A DNA stretch of 64,000 nt from Paraglaciecola chathamensis S18K6 (GTDB lineage: Bacteria; Pseudomonadota; Gammaproteobacteria; Enterobacterales; Alteromonadaceae): NCBI GenBank assembly GCA_000314955.1, contig BAEM01000027.1, positions 60,339 through 124,338 of the forward strand. Reading direction: 5' to 3'. Below, piece after piece: positions 25,576 through 34,492 of this stretch. Position 1 is the first letter of the stretch. Every line of letters starts with the position of its first letter. The notes below the pieces were generated by a model that saw nothing but the letters and a program-made list of their open reading frames with translations, was not told the DNA's origin and did not search any database. The position numbers were made by a program, and so were the translations under genes.

Positions 25576-26697
25576 TTACTCACTTTTTGCTTCAATAATT
25601 TTAAGCCAGTGGGTCCAAATATTCAGTTGGGCTAATGTCAGTTTAATGCACACCAACAAAGGTACGGCTAAAAGCACCCCAACCGCACCCCATAACCAGC
25701 CCCACACGAGCAACCAAAGCACAACGATTAAAGGGTTAAGCTGCATATTGCGACCAAGTACGGTAGGAGTAATAAATTGAGACTCAATCAGATTTAACAC
25801 AAAGTACACGCCTGGAGGGATAAGCGCTGTCACTTGCATGCCAAACTGGACCAAACCCGCCAGCGTTAAGATTGTCGCGCCAATAAGTGAGCCTACATAG
25901 GGTATAAAGTTTAGTAAGCCAGCCAACACACCCCACAGTAGCGCATCCTCAATGCCTATGAAGTACAAAACGAGCGCAGTGCTTAGTCCTAGCCCAGCGT
26001 TGATAATACTCACGGTCACTATGTAGCGAGATAACTCTTTCTGGATGGTGGCAACTAAGCATCTCGCCTGATCTTTATCTGTAATTTTTGGAAAATACCG
26101 GATAAACGCTTCAAATAGCTTTGGTCCAAAAATAAGCAAGAACAAGGTTAGAATGACCCCCGTCATCAATTGCGCCAAAATCAATGGGGTGCTCGATAGT
26201 ACAGAAAGCATTATTTCTAAGCCGCCCTGTTTTAAGCGCTGCGACATGGCATTGTCATCACTTTTCACTGGGGCGTGTTCTGCTTTTTCAGAGAAGATAC
26301 CAAAAAAACTGAATCCGTCATCATCATCGTTTTGTGCTGGGGCATTCTCTTTGCCGTCCATAGCATCACTGATGGAATCGAGCTGCTCGGTAATGTGCTG
26401 GGTAAGTTCGGGAACCAGTTTAGCCCATTTTTGCGCAGGTTCAGCAAGCTCAGCCCCAAGAAACGTAAATGGCGCGATCAAAGTGGCTACCAAAAAGAAA
26501 GCGGATACCGTTCGCGGAATATGTAAACGTTGTAGGCCGGCTACTAATGGGCTTAAAAGAAGGGCGATCAATGACGTGACGACAACGGGCATCAGCAAAC
26601 TTTGGGTGAAATATAGCGTATACAAAACGCCTAGAAAAAGTAACCAAACCACAGGTTCGGTTTTCTTTACCCTAGATTGATCTGAAAGTGTGGCCAT
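25576..26697 (-). CDS. AI-2E family (PerM-like) transporter
   Basis: A 373-aa polytopic membrane protein of the AI-2E/UPF0118 family. It has two N-terminal helices (WLLFLGVLYTLYFTQSLLMP, SLIALLLSPLVAGL), a cytoplasmic central region with an acidic and Asn/Asp-rich insertion (GKENAPAQNDDDDGFSF, about 117-133), and the conserved C-terminal helices with ALLWGVLAGLLNFIPYVGSLIG (about 252-273) and NPLIVVLWLLVWGWLWG (about 323-339). Members include the AI-2 exporter TqsA and Na+/H+ antiporters, so the substrate is uncertain. It is transcribed alone. Confidence 0.88.
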   Translation of the reverse strand: MATLSDQSRVKKTEPVVWLLFLGVLYTLYFTQSLLMPVVVTSLIALLLSPLVAGLQRLHIPRTVSAFFLVATLIAPFTFLGAELAEPAQKWAKLVPELTQHITEQLDSISDAMDGKENAPAQNDDDDGFSFFGIFSEKAEHAPVKSDDNAMSQRLKQGGLEIMLSVLSSTPLILAQLMTGVILTLFLLIFGPKLFEAFIRYFPKITDKDQARCLVATIQKELSRYIVTVSIINAGLGLSTALVLYFIGIEDALLWGVLAGLLNFIPYVGSLIGATILTLAGLVQFGMQVTALIPPGVYFVLNLIESQFITPTVLGRNMQLNPLIVVLWLLVWGWLWGAVGVLLAVPLLVCIKLTLAQLNIWTHWLKIIEAKSE

Positions 26698-26760
26698 TGA
26701 TGTCTCATTATGTGCGGTTAATAACGCATAGAATACACGGGAAAAGCATAAGGTGAGATA

Positions 26761-26788
26761 TAAAAATGCCCGATGAAAGAATCGGGCA
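26761..26788 (-). terminator. Rho-independent terminator after the M1 peptidase/DUF6702 genes
   Basis: On the minus strand the stem TGCCCGAT/ATCGGGCA (plus 26767-26774 and 26781-26788) with a 6-nt loop is followed directly by TTTTTA. It ends the transcript of the DUF6702 gene, 34 bp past its stop codon. Confidence 0.85.
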
Positions 26789-26821
26789 CTGATGATTGAT
26801 AGTTAAGCGACTCAGCACCAA

Positions 26822-27328
26822 TTAATGATGATCAAACTCTACTTTTAGTAGTTCAATTGAATCTTCAAAGGTAAGGGTTTGAATATCACCTTTGCCTTCG
26901 ACATTGATGGTATTGATTTGGCTTGGCCACAAGTCGCGCAACGCATTATGTTTGATCACCAAGTTATCTAGCTGTTCGGGCTCAGCTGTTTCTTGGTAAA
27001 CCCAAAAAAACTTACCATCAATCTCAAAACCGGCAGATTTTAACAAAATAGCTTGACCGTCTTGTGTGCCCATAGCAAAACGTTCACTCACGTAAGCACT
27101 GAACTGCTGCTGGGTTTTGGTCGAACCTATAATATCTGCGTTTTTACCAAAAATATGCCGCACTGCATGTTCTGCATCATGCAAATTAAAGCGATGCATG
27201 ACCTCGATATTTTCGGTACGAGGATTAAACAATATTGTGCTAATGGCGGTTTTTTGTTGATGAGCGAAAACCGAGCTTGCTGCAATAAGCAACAAGCCGG
27301 CGATAGTACGGGTTAAAAGCTTAAACAT
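26822..27328 (-). CDS. DUF6702 family exported protein
   Basis: A 168-aa protein with a signal peptide (FKLLTRTIAGLLLIAASSVFA, cleavage near residue 22). The mature start AHQQKTAISTILFNPRTENIEVMHRFNLHDAEH (split here as HQQKTAISTILFN and EVMHRFNLHDAEH) fits DUF6702, small periplasmic proteins often encoded next to M1 peptidases. It follows the M1 peptidase gene by 2 bp, so a joint role is likely. Function unknown. Confidence 0.82.
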   Translation of the reverse strand: MFKLLTRTIAGLLLIAASSVFAHQQKTAISTILFNPRTENIEVMHRFNLHDAEHAVRHIFGKNADIIGSTKTQQQFSAYVSERFAMGTQDGQAILLKSAGFEIDGKFFWVYQETAEPEQLDNLVIKHNALRDLWPSQINTINVEGKGDIQTLTFEDSIELLKVEFDHH

Positions 27329-27330
27329 GC

Positions 27331-29781
27331 TTAGTCGTCGTTCTCGTCTTCATCATCACTTTTAAGCTCGGTTTTGATGTCTTGCATGATATCCCGAGAG
27401 ACCTTCTTCGTGCTCTTCTTCGCTTTGTATGCTTCGATACGTGAAGGAATTATCTTACGCGGATAATCATTGTTACTAACGTCGACATCGGCTGTTTCCC
27501 AGCGAGGATCCACTGATACACTGACCAACTCTTGATCTTTATCGGTGATTATCAGCTTGCTCACTGCTTTTGGCGTACGACGCCAAATTTCAGCAGGAAT
27601 ATACTGGTTCTGCGTTGTGCCATCAGCAAAGGTAAGTTCTAAAATAATCGGCATAACTAGCCCGCCTTTATTAGAAAAATCAAGAACATAGTAGTTCTTA
27701 TCTTCTTTCACTGCGCGTTCAAAAGCGGTACGTTCCCAAGGCTCTAGGTCCTTTAGGAATTTGTTGTATTTATTACGCTCTTTATTGGTCACAGTGAAGC
27801 GATCATTTTCGTCGTAAAAGTCCGAAATATCAGGGAATCTGTCAACCCAAAGCTCTTTACCTTCAGCTTTGTTGCGCTCGTCGGTTACCGACATAGGTTT
27901 ATCTAACTCTTCTTGACGCTGGCGAGCAAAATCGATGTCAGGATCCTTGGTGTCTAAACGTAGTTTAGAGATTTTATCCAACGAGATATCCACGTGATCT
28001 GTGGTGTAAAACCAACCACGCCAGAACCAATCTAAATCTACGCCGCTGGCCTCTTCCATCGTACGGAAAAAGTCTGACGGTGTTGGGCGTTTGAACATCC
28101 AGCGCTGAGCATATTCTTTAAACGCAAAATCAAATAATTCACGGCCTAAAATCGTTTCACGCAAAATGTTTAATGCTACAGCCGGTTTGGTATAAGCATT
28201 AGGGCCAAGATGTAAAACGCTGTCAGACTGGGTCATCACAGGCACTTGTGAGGTAGATTTCATGTAACCTACAACGTCTCTAGGCTCAACACCCCATGGA
28301 ATTGTTGGGTCCCACTCGCGACCTGCTACACCATCTAGGAAACTATTTAAACCTTCGTCCATCCATGACCATTGGCGCTCGTCTGAGTTGACGATCATCG
28401 GGAAATAGTTGTGCCCTACTTCGTGAATTACCACACCGATCAAGAAGCGTTTTTCCGCTTGAGAATAGGTGCGGGTGCCGTCGTCTTGTAGTTCAGTACG
28501 CGGGCCATTGAACGAAATCATTGGATATTCCATCCCGCCCACTGGGCCGTTTACCGACTGAGCTGTTGGGTAGGGGTAATCAAACGAGAAGCGTGAGTAC
28601 ACATCTAATGTATGTACCACTGATTCTGTCGAGTACTTCTTCCATAAATCGCCGCCTTCTTTGGGGTAAAAAGACATGGCCATTACTAATGGCTGCTTTG
28701 AGTCTTTTTGCGCGTGACCTTTGGCGTCCCACATGAACTTGCGTGACGATGCCCATGCGAAGTCACGTACATTTTTAGCACTGAACTTCCAGGTTTTTTC
28801 TTTACTGGTACCGTCTTTTTCGTTCTCTAGGGCTTCATCAGCGGTCACCACGAAAACGGGGCGCTTTGCTGTTTCAGCATCTTTTAAACGTTTACGCTGA
28901 GTAGAGGTCAGTACTTGTTTTGGGTTTTGTAGTACACCCGTTGAACTTACGATATGGTCCGCAGGAACGGTCATTTCTACGTCATAGTCACCAAACTCTA
29001 GGGTAAATTCACCGCGACCAATAAACTCTTTGTTTGTCCACGCTTCATAGTCGGTGTATGCATGTAAGCGCGGAAACCATTGGGCAAGTAGGAATATATC
29101 GTTACCGCCTTCACGTTCGTCATCTGGGAAGTGCTCGTAGCCTGAGCGAGCCGAAACAGCGTCTTCTTCAACAATGTTGTAGGCAAAATCGATAGCAAAA
29201 TCAACAGACTTACCTGGCGCTAGCGGCTTGGGTAGATCTATACGCATGTTGGTACCCACAATGACGTGGTGCAGTTTAGAGCCCGTTGCGTCGACTACCT
29301 TTTGAATGTCGTAGCCAAGTTCGTGGTCTGCAACAAATTGGTCGCGACGAAGGGCGGCCAAACTTACTTGAGCAGGTTTACTCGATGTTGCCCCTTTTGT
29401 TGCTGGGCCTCGAGCGCCAATACCACCAAAAGTGGTGGTCATGGCCGACATAGAGTCATTCTTAAATTTATTTTGATCCAACTGCAGCCACAAATATCTT
29501 AACGTGTCTGGCGAGTTATTGGTGTAGGTAATGCTTTCAGTGGCTTCTAAACGACGTTTTTCCTCGTTCAAATGCACTTTTATTTTGTAATCCACTTCTT
29601 GTTGCCAGTACTGGTGACCAGGCTGACCTGCCGCATTACGGTATACGTTGGGCGTGGGAAGAGATTCATCGAGTTGGCGAAACTTGTCTTTGAAGTCGCC
29701 TTTGGTTTGGTCGATAGCAGCGTTTGCAGCGCCCATCGATAATAGCGACAACAGCGCTGTAGTAATTAATTTATTGATCAT
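27331..29781 (-). CDS. M1 family zinc metallopeptidase, exported
   Basis: An 816-aa aminopeptidase-type protein from ATG 29781 (AGGGAA 8 nt upstream; the frame extends 11 codons further without a signal-like start). The signal peptide INKLITTALLSLLSMGAANA is cleaved near residue 21. The substrate-recognition loop appears as GGMEYP (GxMEN variant), the zinc site as HEVGH (H453, E454, H457) with the third ligand in WMDEGLNSF some 18 residues on. The C-terminal region is rich in charged residues and ends in an acidic tail (KSDDEDENDD). The enzyme probably trims peptides in the periplasm. Paired with the DUF6702 gene. Confidence 0.92.
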   Translation of the reverse strand: MINKLITTALLSLLSMGAANAAIDQTKGDFKDKFRQLDESLPTPNVYRNAAGQPGHQYWQQEVDYKIKVHLNEEKRRLEATESITYTNNSPDTLRYLWLQLDQNKFKNDSMSAMTTTFGGIGARGPATKGATSSKPAQVSLAALRRDQFVADHELGYDIQKVVDATGSKLHHVIVGTNMRIDLPKPLAPGKSVDFAIDFAYNIVEEDAVSARSGYEHFPDDEREGGNDIFLLAQWFPRLHAYTDYEAWTNKEFIGRGEFTLEFGDYDVEMTVPADHIVSSTGVLQNPKQVLTSTQRKRLKDAETAKRPVFVVTADEALENEKDGTSKEKTWKFSAKNVRDFAWASSRKFMWDAKGHAQKDSKQPLVMAMSFYPKEGGDLWKKYSTESVVHTLDVYSRFSFDYPYPTAQSVNGPVGGMEYPMISFNGPRTELQDDGTRTYSQAEKRFLIGVVIHEVGHNYFPMIVNSDERQWSWMDEGLNSFLDGVAGREWDPTIPWGVEPRDVVGYMKSTSQVPVMTQSDSVLHLGPNAYTKPAVALNILRETILGRELFDFAFKEYAQRWMFKRPTPSDFFRTMEEASGVDLDWFWRGWFYTTDHVDISLDKISKLRLDTKDPDIDFARQRQEELDKPMSVTDERNKAEGKELWVDRFPDISDFYDENDRFTVTNKERNKYNKFLKDLEPWERTAFERAVKEDKNYYVLDFSNKGGLVMPIILELTFADGTTQNQYIPAEIWRRTPKAVSKLIITDKDQELVSVSVDPRWETADVDVSNNDYPRKIIPSRIEAYKAKKSTKKVSRDIMQDIKTELKSDDEDENDD

Positions 29782-30063
29782 GATATTCCCTGACTTTTGT
29801 AATACGAGCTGCACTGAATTTATTGTTATTTTTCATCGCAGCCGAACATAATATTATAAATGTAAAGCGAGATCTCGTCATAGGGACATTAATGCAAAGC
29901 TGCTTTGTAAGTAAATTGTACAAGTTGCTGAACGTTCACTTTTAGGCGCTTAATGGTTTTTGACACAATTTGTTCTCAAAATACCATAGCTTATAGCAAC
30001 AAAATCTTGTTTCTAGGCAGGTTTGTCGTAATCTAGCAGCATATTAACTCGGTAGGATTTTTC

Positions 30064-31161
30064 ATGTCACAGTTCACGTGGCAACGTGCCGTCATTAAAG
30101 TCGGCAGCGCCTTGATCGCGCCAGATGGCAAAGCATGCAGTAGTCAGTTTTTACTGCCTATTGCACAGTTTATTGTTGCTAGCAGGGCGCAAGGTAAAGA
30201 AGTCATTTTAGTGTCTTCTGGCAGTGTGGCAGCCGGACGCGGTAAAATAGGCTATAAGCATCATCCCTCTATCGCTGAAAAGCAGGCAATGGCCGCCATT
30301 GGTCAAACACAAATGATGGCCAATTGGGCACGTTTGTTTGATTTCGATTGTGGGCAAATATTGCTAACGTCAGATGATTTTCATAATCGTACACGCTACG
30401 TAAATATTAAAAATACCTTGCGCGAGCTATTGCGTAATAACGCCCTGCCGATCGTGAACGAAAACGACACAGTCGTTATTAACGAACTAAAAGTGGGTGA
30501 TAACGATAATCTCGCAGCGTATACCGCCTTGGTAGCCCAAGCCGATACCTTGATTATCTGTTCGGATATTGATGGTTTATATGACGCCGACCCAAGGCAA
30601 AATCCAAACGCCAAGTTTATCCCTAGGGTAGATGAAATAGACCACAGTATTCATCAGTTGGCGGGTGGTGCAGGTACCAGTGTAGGCACCGGCGGTATGC
30701 GTACTAAAATTCAAGCCGCCGAAAAATGCGCCAAAAGTGGTATTCAAACCCTTATTGTTAATGGCCGTAACCCCGAAGTATTTGAGCAACTTGCGCTATC
30801 CAGGCAGCCCGGTACCTTGTTTGTACCTAGTAAAAATCGAGACAGTGCTCGTACCCAATGGCTACGCCACACATTACGCTCAAAAGGCACTCTCGTGATA
30901 GATGATGGTGCTTCGATTGCACTGGCGAACAATGGCGCATCCTTACTGCCCTCAGGTATTACCAGTGTATTAGGCTCGTTTAAACCAGGCGAAGCAGTTG
31001 ATATTCGTTATAAAGACCAGATAATAGCTAAAGGACTTTGTTTGTACGGCAACAGTGAGTTGTCGCAAATTAAAGGGCAACGCAGCGATAAAATCGAAAC
31101 CATTCTTGGTTACTCATCCGGCGAGGTCGCCGTCCATCGTGACGACCTTGTTTTACTCTAG
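30064..31161 (+). CDS. proB: Glutamate 5-kinase
   Basis: First enzyme of proline synthesis: phosphorylates glutamate to glutamyl 5-phosphate. The 365-aa length matches E. coli ProB (367 aa). The amino acid kinase domain (about 1-260) shows VIKVGSALI, VSSGSVAAGR, IVNENDTV, GDNDNLAA and GGAGTSVGTGGMRTKIQAA; a PUA domain follows (about 278-362; SKGTLVIDDGASIAL). AGGAT precedes the ATG. It is followed 47 bp later by proA, and the two enzymes form the standard proBA operon. Confidence 0.97.
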   Translation: MSQFTWQRAVIKVGSALIAPDGKACSSQFLLPIAQFIVASRAQGKEVILVSSGSVAAGRGKIGYKHHPSIAEKQAMAAIGQTQMMANWARLFDFDCGQILLTSDDFHNRTRYVNIKNTLRELLRNNALPIVNENDTVVINELKVGDNDNLAAYTALVAQADTLIICSDIDGLYDADPRQNPNAKFIPRVDEIDHSIHQLAGGAGTSVGTGGMRTKIQAAEKCAKSGIQTLIVNGRNPEVFEQLALSRQPGTLFVPSKNRDSARTQWLRHTLRSKGTLVIDDGASIALANNGASLLPSGITSVLGSFKPGEAVDIRYKDQIIAKGLCLYGNSELSQIKGQRSDKIETILGYSSGEVAVHRDDLVLL

Positions 31162-31208
31162 CTTTCACGTTTTAGCTGGCTTTGATATCAATTTAGAGGA
31201 TTTTAACA

Positions 31209-32459
31209 ATGGCATTTTCAATCGCTCAAGCTGCTAAGGCAGCCCGTGTTGCTTCTCGTCAAGTAGCCAAATTATCAGCAACGCAAAAAGAAACCTTATT
31301 GAAAGACATTGCTGAGCGCATGTTAGAGCAAAGCGCAGAGATCATGGTTGCCAATCAACAGGATTTGGCGGCAGGGCGTGAAAATAATTTAGACGATGCC
31401 ATGCTAGACCGTTTGCTCCTTAATGCTGAGCGCATTCAGGGCATAGCCAATGCGGTACTCGATATTGCTGCCCAGGCAGACCCTGTGGGTAGCATTGAAC
31501 ATATGCAACAAATGCCAAGTGGTATTCAAGTGGGCAAAATGCGTATCCCGTTAGGGGTGATAGCAATGATTTACGAGTCACGCCCTAACGTAACAATTGA
31601 TGCGGCCGCTTTATGCTTAAAGGCGGGAAATGCCGTTGTATTGCGCGGAGGCAAAGAAGCCCTGCACTCTAATTTAGCTCTAGCTGAATGTATCAGCTTC
31701 GCATTAGACAAAAATGGTATAGATCCCGCGGCGGTTGTGGTTGTGCCAAACCCCGACCGAGCGGTGATGAACGAGTTAATGACCTTAAATGAAGATATTG
31801 ACTTAATTATTCCGCGAGGCGGAGAAGGCCTTATTCGTTTTGTAAGTGAAAATAGCCGTATTCCTGTCATTCAGCATTACAAAGGTGTGTGTCACTTATA
31901 CGTTGATGATGCGGCTGACGAAGGTAAAGCGCTGAACTTATTGAAAAACGGTAAAACTCAGCGCACCGGCGTATGTAACTCCCTAGAAACGCTATTAGTG
32001 CACCAAGATATAGCCGCCTCATTTTTGCCAAAAGTGCGCGAATTGTTTGACGAATTTCAGGTTAAAGTACATGCCTGTGAACGCAGCATAACCTATTTCG
32101 AAAACGCGTCGGCCGCTACTGAAGATGACTGGCATGCTGAGTATTTGGCGATGGAAATCGCTATTCGTGTGGTCGATGACTTTGACTGCGCTATCGAGCA
32201 TATCGAAACTTATAGCTCGGGTCACACTGAGGTTATTGCTACTCAGGATTTTAGTCGGGCGCAGCAATTTATTCGTACCTTAAACTCGGCCGTGGTCATG
32301 GCAAATGCGTCATCTCGTTTCTCAGATGGGGGCGAACTTGGCTTAGGAGCTGAAATCGGCATATCAACCAGTAAATTGCATGCCTATGGCCCAATGGGCG
32401 CAGCTTCTTTGACGACACAGAAGTTTATCGTGTTAGGAGATGGGGAAGTACGTAACTAA
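31209..32459 (+). CDS. proA: Gamma-glutamyl phosphate reductase
   Basis: Second proline enzyme: NADPH-dependent reduction of glutamyl 5-phosphate to glutamate semialdehyde. The 416-aa protein (E. coli 417 aa) belongs to the aldehyde dehydrogenase superfamily, with PLGVIAMIYESRPNVTIDAA (about 118-137), LKAGNAVVLRGGKEA, IDLIIPRGGEGLIRFV, and the catalytic cysteine in GKTQRTGVCNSLETLLV. AGAGGA precedes the ATG. It follows proB in an operon. Confidence 0.97.
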   Translation: MAFSIAQAAKAARVASRQVAKLSATQKETLLKDIAERMLEQSAEIMVANQQDLAAGRENNLDDAMLDRLLLNAERIQGIANAVLDIAAQADPVGSIEHMQQMPSGIQVGKMRIPLGVIAMIYESRPNVTIDAAALCLKAGNAVVLRGGKEALHSNLALAECISFALDKNGIDPAAVVVVPNPDRAVMNELMTLNEDIDLIIPRGGEGLIRFVSENSRIPVIQHYKGVCHLYVDDAADEGKALNLLKNGKTQRTGVCNSLETLLVHQDIAASFLPKVRELFDEFQVKVHACERSITYFENASAATEDDWHAEYLAMEIAIRVVDDFDCAIEHIETYSSGHTEVIATQDFSRAQQFIRTLNSAVVMANASSRFSDGGELGLGAEIGISTSKLHAYGPMGAASLTTQKFIVLGDGEVRN

Positions 32460-32936
32460 GTTCGCCTACGACGTTTCTACCTGTAGGTTCAAAAAGTCAA
32501 AAAGGAGTTGTTTTGCCCAACCTGTCGATGGTTGCACTTGCACTGATGTTAACGCAGCGAGCGTGGATACGCTTGTTGAGCACAGGTGTGGCTGTTGCTT
32601 TTAGCCCGTTGGTTTATCTTTCGCGGTATTTAACGACTTCTTTCTGGCGAGGGTTTTTTATTGCCCTAAGGTCTAAAAAATGGTCATACCGCTTTGCTGA
32701 AAGCCGCCTGTTTTTACACAGTCTAAGCGAATCAATTCAGGTTGGTAAGTGCTTGCCAACCTTCTGCTCCCCTATTTTTAATCAAGCTCATCGCAGCTCT
32801 GCGCTGGGTGCTTTATCGCTTAATCAATTTATTACGCTAATTTATTTCCCATTATTTGCTGCCTTTTCTTCTGTTCGAATCGAACCTGCAGCTATGCGTA
32901 AACCGAATTCTATCGCAACTTTAAAAGGTAATTTTT
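32460..32936. other. 477-bp region between proA and ndh
   Basis: A frame from TTG 32513 with AAGGAG upstream runs 155 codons and overlaps the ndh start, but its product (rich in Ser, Arg and Phe) resembles no family and the composition does not look coding. The region presumably holds the ndh promoter. No clear FNR or ArcA site was seen. Confidence 0.4.
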
Positions 32937-34229
32937 ATGAAACGTATAGTCGTTGTAGGCGGCGGGGCGGGTGGTCTTGAATTAGTAGCTCAGCTAAGTC
33001 GTTACTGCCGTAAGCATGCTGCTGTTGAGTTGATCTTGGTCGACAAGGTCAGAACGCACGTGTGGAAACCACTGCTACATGAAGTCGCCGCAGGCATTAT
33101 TGATAAAAACTCTGACGGGGTGGATTACCGTATTCATGCGAGTCGTCTTAAATATGAGTTTCAGCAAGGCACGCTAAAAGGCTTAGACGAGCAGAATAAG
33201 ACGATCGCACTCGACGCACTTTACGATGAAGAGGGTGAGCTAATTCTCCCTGAGCGTACGATTGAGTACGATATTCTCGTATTAGCCATTGGCAGTGTAA
33301 GCAATGATTTTGGTACGCCTGGGGTAAAAGAGAATAGCTACTTCTTGGATTCACTTGCCCAAGCAGAGCGCTTTCATCGCGCCTTGTTGAATCAAATGCT
33401 CAGAGTCAATCAACCTAAAACACAACAATCGCTATTAAAGGTTGCAATTGTGGGGGCTGGGGCAACAGGCACCGAGCTTGCGGCGCAGTTGCATCACGTA
33501 GCCAATTTATCTCGGGCTTACGGTATGCCTGCAATGTCAGCTCAACGTTTGGAAATTTCGATTATCGAAGCAGGGCCTAGAATTTTGCCGGCACTGCCAG
33601 AACGGATTGCCTATGCTGCTAAAGGCGCGCTACAGAAAATCGGCGTGAAACTTTATGAAGACACCAAAGTCACCAGGGCAGAAAAAAATGGCTTTGTTAC
33701 TGCTGGTGACGAACTCATCGAAGCTGATTTAATGGTATGGGCAGCGGGTGTAAAAGCCCCAAATTTGATTAAAGAGCTTGATATGTTTGAAACAAATCGT
33801 GCACAACAAGTGTTAGTAGACCCGCAACTTCGGGCGAAAAACCATCAAGATATTTATGTGCTTGGTGACTGCTGTGCGTTTCAGCAAGAAGACGGTACTT
33901 GGGTGCCCCCTAGAGCTCAATCAGCCCATCAAATGGCATCAACAGTCTACAAAAATATCGTTAATCAACTCCAAGGTAAGGAATTTGAGGACTACAAATA
34001 CAGTGATTACGGCTCGTTAGTACATTTAAGTAAGTACAGCACAGTGGGTAGCTTGATGGGAAATCTGTCTAACAGCAGTATGTTCGTCGAGGGTAAGTTA
34101 GCCCGCTTGGTGTATACCTCACTCTATAGCATGCACCAGTTTGCGGTTCATGGCTGGTTAAAGGCCACGCTGACAATGCTTAGCCGCCGAGTCAGTAAGT
34201 TTGTAGGACCTAAGCTAAAACTACACTAA
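32937..34229 (+). CDS. ndh: Type II NADH dehydrogenase
   Basis: A 430-aa FAD-dependent NADH:quinone oxidoreductase that feeds electrons into the quinone pool without proton pumping. It has an FAD motif VVVGGGAGGLELVAQL at the N-terminus (about 4-19), the HVWKPLLHEVAAG segment typical of Ndh (about 40-52), the NADH motif VAIVGAGATGTELAAQLHHV (about 170-189) and the second FAD motif IYVLGDCCAFQ (about 306-316). Length matches E. coli Ndh (434 aa). The C-terminal region carries hydrophobic/amphipathic helices for membrane attachment. Confidence 0.93.
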   Translation: MKRIVVVGGGAGGLELVAQLSRYCRKHAAVELILVDKVRTHVWKPLLHEVAAGIIDKNSDGVDYRIHASRLKYEFQQGTLKGLDEQNKTIALDALYDEEGELILPERTIEYDILVLAIGSVSNDFGTPGVKENSYFLDSLAQAERFHRALLNQMLRVNQPKTQQSLLKVAIVGAGATGTELAAQLHHVANLSRAYGMPAMSAQRLEISIIEAGPRILPALPERIAYAAKGALQKIGVKLYEDTKVTRAEKNGFVTAGDELIEADLMVWAAGVKAPNLIKELDMFETNRAQQVLVDPQLRAKNHQDIYVLGDCCAFQQEDGTWVPPRAQSAHQMASTVYKNIVNQLQGKEFEDYKYSDYGSLVHLSKYSTVGSLMGNLSNSSMFVEGKLARLVYTSLYSMHQFAVHGWLKATLTMLSRRVSKFVGPKLKLH

Positions 34230-34246
34230 TAATCAAATACCTACCT

Positions 34247-34275
34247 AAAGCCAAGCACTCGTCTTGGCTTTTTCG
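34247..34275 (+). terminator. Rho-independent terminator of ndh
   Basis: AAAGCCAAG and CTTGGCTTT form a 9-bp stem with a 7-nt loop followed by TT. It lies 18 bp after the ndh stop codon. Confidence 0.85.
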
Positions 34276-34290
34276 TTTCTGATGGAATAA

Positions 34291-34314
34291 TTATTAATAC
34301 GGATTGGTATAACC
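34291..34314. repeat. Solo end of the MITE-like repeat family
   Basis: This 24-bp segment is identical at 23 of 24 positions to the right end of the MITE-like element at 48215-48238 (core GCGGATTGGTATAACC, here ACGGATTGGTATAACC). No partner left end is visible nearby, so it is a solo or decayed copy. Confidence 0.7.
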
Positions 34315-34351
34315 ATAAAGCGTCTTTAATTGGGCACGTGTTTAAATAACG

Positions 34352-34370
34352 GTGTCAGAAATTATTACAC
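34352..34370 (+). promoter_or_regulatory. Candidate activator site upstream of the PEP-CTERM-like gene
   Basis: GTGTCAGAAATTATTACAC is a 19-bp dyad with 7 of 9 pairs complementary, centred about 95 bp before the predicted sigma-54 start site, the distance usual for an enhancer-binding protein. The identity of the activator is inference; the PrsR type that controls PEP-CTERM genes would fit. Confidence 0.5.
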
Positions 34371-34430
34371 TATTATGACTTTTTAATTTAGGTGGCGCAT
34401 AACCAGTTGATTTTTAAGTATTTAAATAAC

Positions 34431-34447
34431 TGGTCTGACATTTGCTT
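34431..34447 (+). promoter_or_regulatory. Candidate sigma-54 promoter
   Basis: TGGTCTGACATTTGCTT has the GG-N10-GC core (GG at 34432-34433, GC at 34444-34445), the TGG and TTGCT blocks of the -24/-12 consensus, and places the transcript start about 36 bp before the gene's ATG. The middle TCT departs from the consensus CAC. Confidence 0.6.
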
Positions 34448-34492
34448 ACTTCGCGGTGATTTAGATTTTATGCAAACAAAAGGATGTAAAAG

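Noticed and set aside
26153..26680. 175-aa plus-strand frame
   Set aside because: Lies wholly opposite the AI-2E family permease gene and has Ser/Cys-rich shadow composition.
30073..30085. CACGTG core near the proB start as a second parS
   Set aside because: The flanking arms do not match the parS arms, and it lies inside the proB coding sequence.
32513..32980. 155-aa frame with TTG start and AAGGAG upstream
   Set aside because: It overlaps the ndh start by 44 bp and the product looks random; kept only as a note on the intergenic gap.
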